A DNA stretch of 5,690 nucleotides from NCBI GenBank assembly GCA_022710665.1, contig JAKLGN010000087.1:1-5690 (forward strand). The letters run 5' to 3'. This DNA is from Methanoregula sp. (lineage in GTDB: Archaea; Halobacteriota; Methanomicrobia; Methanomicrobiales; Methanospirillaceae). Every line of letters starts with the position of its first letter. Position 1 is the first letter of the stretch. Position numbers and translations under genes: made by a program. Below, piece by piece: positions 4,462-5,690 of this stretch. The notes below the pieces were generated by a model. That model was not told the DNA's origin. It worked only from the letters and a program-made list of their open reading frames with translations, and searched no databases.

Positions 4462-5690
4462 ATGACTGCAAATCTCTTCCTCCTCTCAAACCCTGTTACC
4501 CTGGAGCGTCTTTCGTGGATCGAGGAATGCCTCAAGTTCTTCTTTGTCCAGCTCTACCCGGAGACCCTGATGCACCAGACCAAGGGTGAGAGCCCGGTCT
4601 TCACCTTCCTTGTGACTGGAGATGCCCTTTACAGTCTCGACAACATGGAGACGCAGCCGGTCTGGAGCATCATCCTGTCCCTTTCAGCGGTTCGCATTGT
4701 CTGCGACCGGCAGGAACTGGATCTGCGTGGCGTCTCGGCCGGGCATCTGAAGATGAAGTTCCCGGACCAGGTGATCACGACCAACGGTCTCGGTCCTGAT
4801 GGCAGGTCGTCGTTCTGGAACGATGTTGTCGCCCTTGCCCGGCAGACAAAACCACCTCAGCCGGGAGCAGTCGGCTGGCTCCAGTGCGAGTCGCCCTACA
4901 TGCACCGCTCAGCATGGCACGGTCTCCGGTTTCTTTCGGCTGCGCTCGCGGACCGGCTGGCGATCGACCTGTACGCTTATCTCGACGGCGTCCACATCGG
5001 CCACATCGGGCAGGCCCCCACGGAAGAGGAGAATATCGGGGCGGGGATCGAGGAACTGGGTGAGCAGGCTGCCCGGCATGGCCTCTCGTGCAAGGTCATG
5101 GCCTGCAACCACAATGCCACCGCGAGGGGATACAGCACGTGGGATGACGGGCAGGGTGTCGTCATCTCGACCTGTGCGATTAAGCCTGTGAAGATACGTG
5201 ACCTGAACGTGATGGTCGATCGCTTCCGGCAGAACCACATTATCCTCTCCGCGGATGCCGGGTCTCTGATGTTCAGGAAAGGCATGACCCCCTCGTTTGA
5301 CCGGGCGGAGAAGAGCAGCACAGCCCCGCCCGTCACAATCCTGATCACGAAGAGCCCGTACAGTACCGGATCAGCGTTTGGTGCCGTCTCGCTTGCAGTT
5401 GCCTGTGCCCATGCGGATATCCTGACCCGGGTTATCTTCCTGGAGGACGGAGTATATGCTCTCACCGGGACGCACCGGACCCCGGCAAATCTCCTCCCCT
5501 ACAACCTGCAGGACGTGATCAATACGGTGGCTGGCAGCGAGAACCTCCATTTCTTTGCTTTTTCCCCCTCGTTCCAGAAACGGGGCATCTCCAAGGAAAA
5601 ATCCCTGAATGCTGTTCTTGATATCGGGTACCCGGGCCTTGGCAAGATCATCTTCTATCCCCCCGGCAATGTCCAGGCGGAACACCAGCG
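4462..5690 (+). CDS. Multi-domain DsrE/TusD/TusC-like sulfur-relay protein, C-terminus off right edge
   Basis: The frame is open from ATG 4462 to the window end: 409 complete codons and no stop. DsrE-family domains carry sulfur as a persulfide on a conserved Cys in relays such as TusBCD and DsrEFH. Three such domains appear in series. Domain 1 (about 1-128) has VFTFLVTGDALYSL and VCDRQELDLRGV with Cys81. Domain 2 (about 136-265) is the most TusD-like, with ESPYMHRSAWHGLRFLSAAL, YLDGVHIG and ACNHNATARGY, where Cys215 sits seven residues before the conserved Arg-Gly. Domain 3 (about 289-400) is TusC/DsrF-like, with ILITKSPYSTGSAFGAV and VIFLEDGVYALTG, but has Phe367 at the Cys position before KRG. 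No signal peptide or membrane segment is seen, so it is probably cytoplasmic. No in-frame ATG, GTG or TTG lies between the upstream stop at 4345 and ATG 4462, so the start is firm despite lacking a close ribosome binding site. A fourth, TusB/DsrH-like part could follow beyond the edge. Confidence 0.82.
   Translation, partial: MTANLFLLSNPVTLERLSWIEECLKFFFVQLYPETLMHQTKGESPVFTFLVTGDALYSLDNMETQPVWSIILSLSAVRIVCDRQELDLRGVSAGHLKMKFPDQVITTNGLGPDGRSSFWNDVVALARQTKPPQPGAVGWLQCESPYMHRSAWHGLRFLSAALADRLAIDLYAYLDGVHIGHIGQAPTEEENIGAGIEELGEQAARHGLSCKVMACNHNATARGYSTWDDGQGVVISTCAIKPVKIRDLNVMVDRFRQNHIILSADAGSLMFRKGMTPSFDRAEKSSTAPPVTILITKSPYSTGSAFGAVSLAVACAHADILTRVIFLEDGVYALTGTHRTPANLLPYNLQDVINTVAGSENLHFFAFSPSFQKRGISKEKSLNAVLDIGYPGLGKIIFYPPGNVQAEHQ

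Noticed and set aside
4020..4589. 189-aa plus-strand open frame
   Set aside because: It runs antisense to the start of moeA and the 58-aa ORF and out of frame with the DsrE-like gene. It has no recognisable motif or ribosome binding site.
1..5690. CRISPR array, insertion sequence or prophage
   Set aside because: No regularly spaced repeats, transposase or integrase motifs, terminal inverted repeats or phage genes are visible on either strand.

Overview
The window looks like a chromosomal segment of a methanogenic or related euryarchaeon, probably of the Methanomicrobia and perhaps near Methanoregula. That placement is inferred from three things. There is a tandem pair of MoeA paralogues, one with the C-terminal PBP-like (LysR-substrate-binding-like) extension known from archaeal proteins such as MJ0886. 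The start sites use either a strong GAGGTGATCC Shine-Dalgarno sequence or AT-rich TATA-like boxes close to the start codon. The coding DNA is GC-rich and separated by AT-rich intergenic islands. I could not search a database, so the genus is a guess.

Left end (1-978). A gene that runs off the left edge starts at 109 on the minus strand behind AGGAG. It is divergent from a small unrecognised plus-strand gene (396-818). The AT-rich region between them holds the likely promoters and a near-palindrome at 288-310. After the small gene come plus-strand T-runs. A hairpin plus T-run on the minus strand at 946-975 ends the convergent moeA operon.

Centre (979-4210, minus strand). This is a compact operon read right to left: a 58-aa unrecognised ORF, then moeA (402 aa), then a 618-aa MoeA-PBP fusion. 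The first junction is an ATGA stop/start overlap. The second is a 7-nt overlap with a near-perfect Shine-Dalgarno inside the preceding gene. The two MoeA-type proteins should act in the last step of molybdenum/tungsten cofactor synthesis, metal insertion into adenylated molybdopterin. Having two of them fits the proposal that archaeal MoeA paralogues divide labour, for instance between Mo and W, but the sequence does not prove this.

Right end (4211-5690). Across a 251-nt divergent intergenic region, which contains a perfect 12-bp inverted repeat with a 44-nt spacer, lies a plus-strand gene that runs off the right edge. Its 409 visible residues read as three successive DsrE/TusD/TusC-like sulfur-relay domains. 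Cys81 and Cys215 sit at the sulfur-carrier position of domains 1 and 2, and domain 3 has Phe there. The divergent placement of a multi-domain sulfur-carrier-like protein and a metal-insertion operon is the most interesting feature here. A shared role in sulfur or metal handling for the cofactor is inference only.
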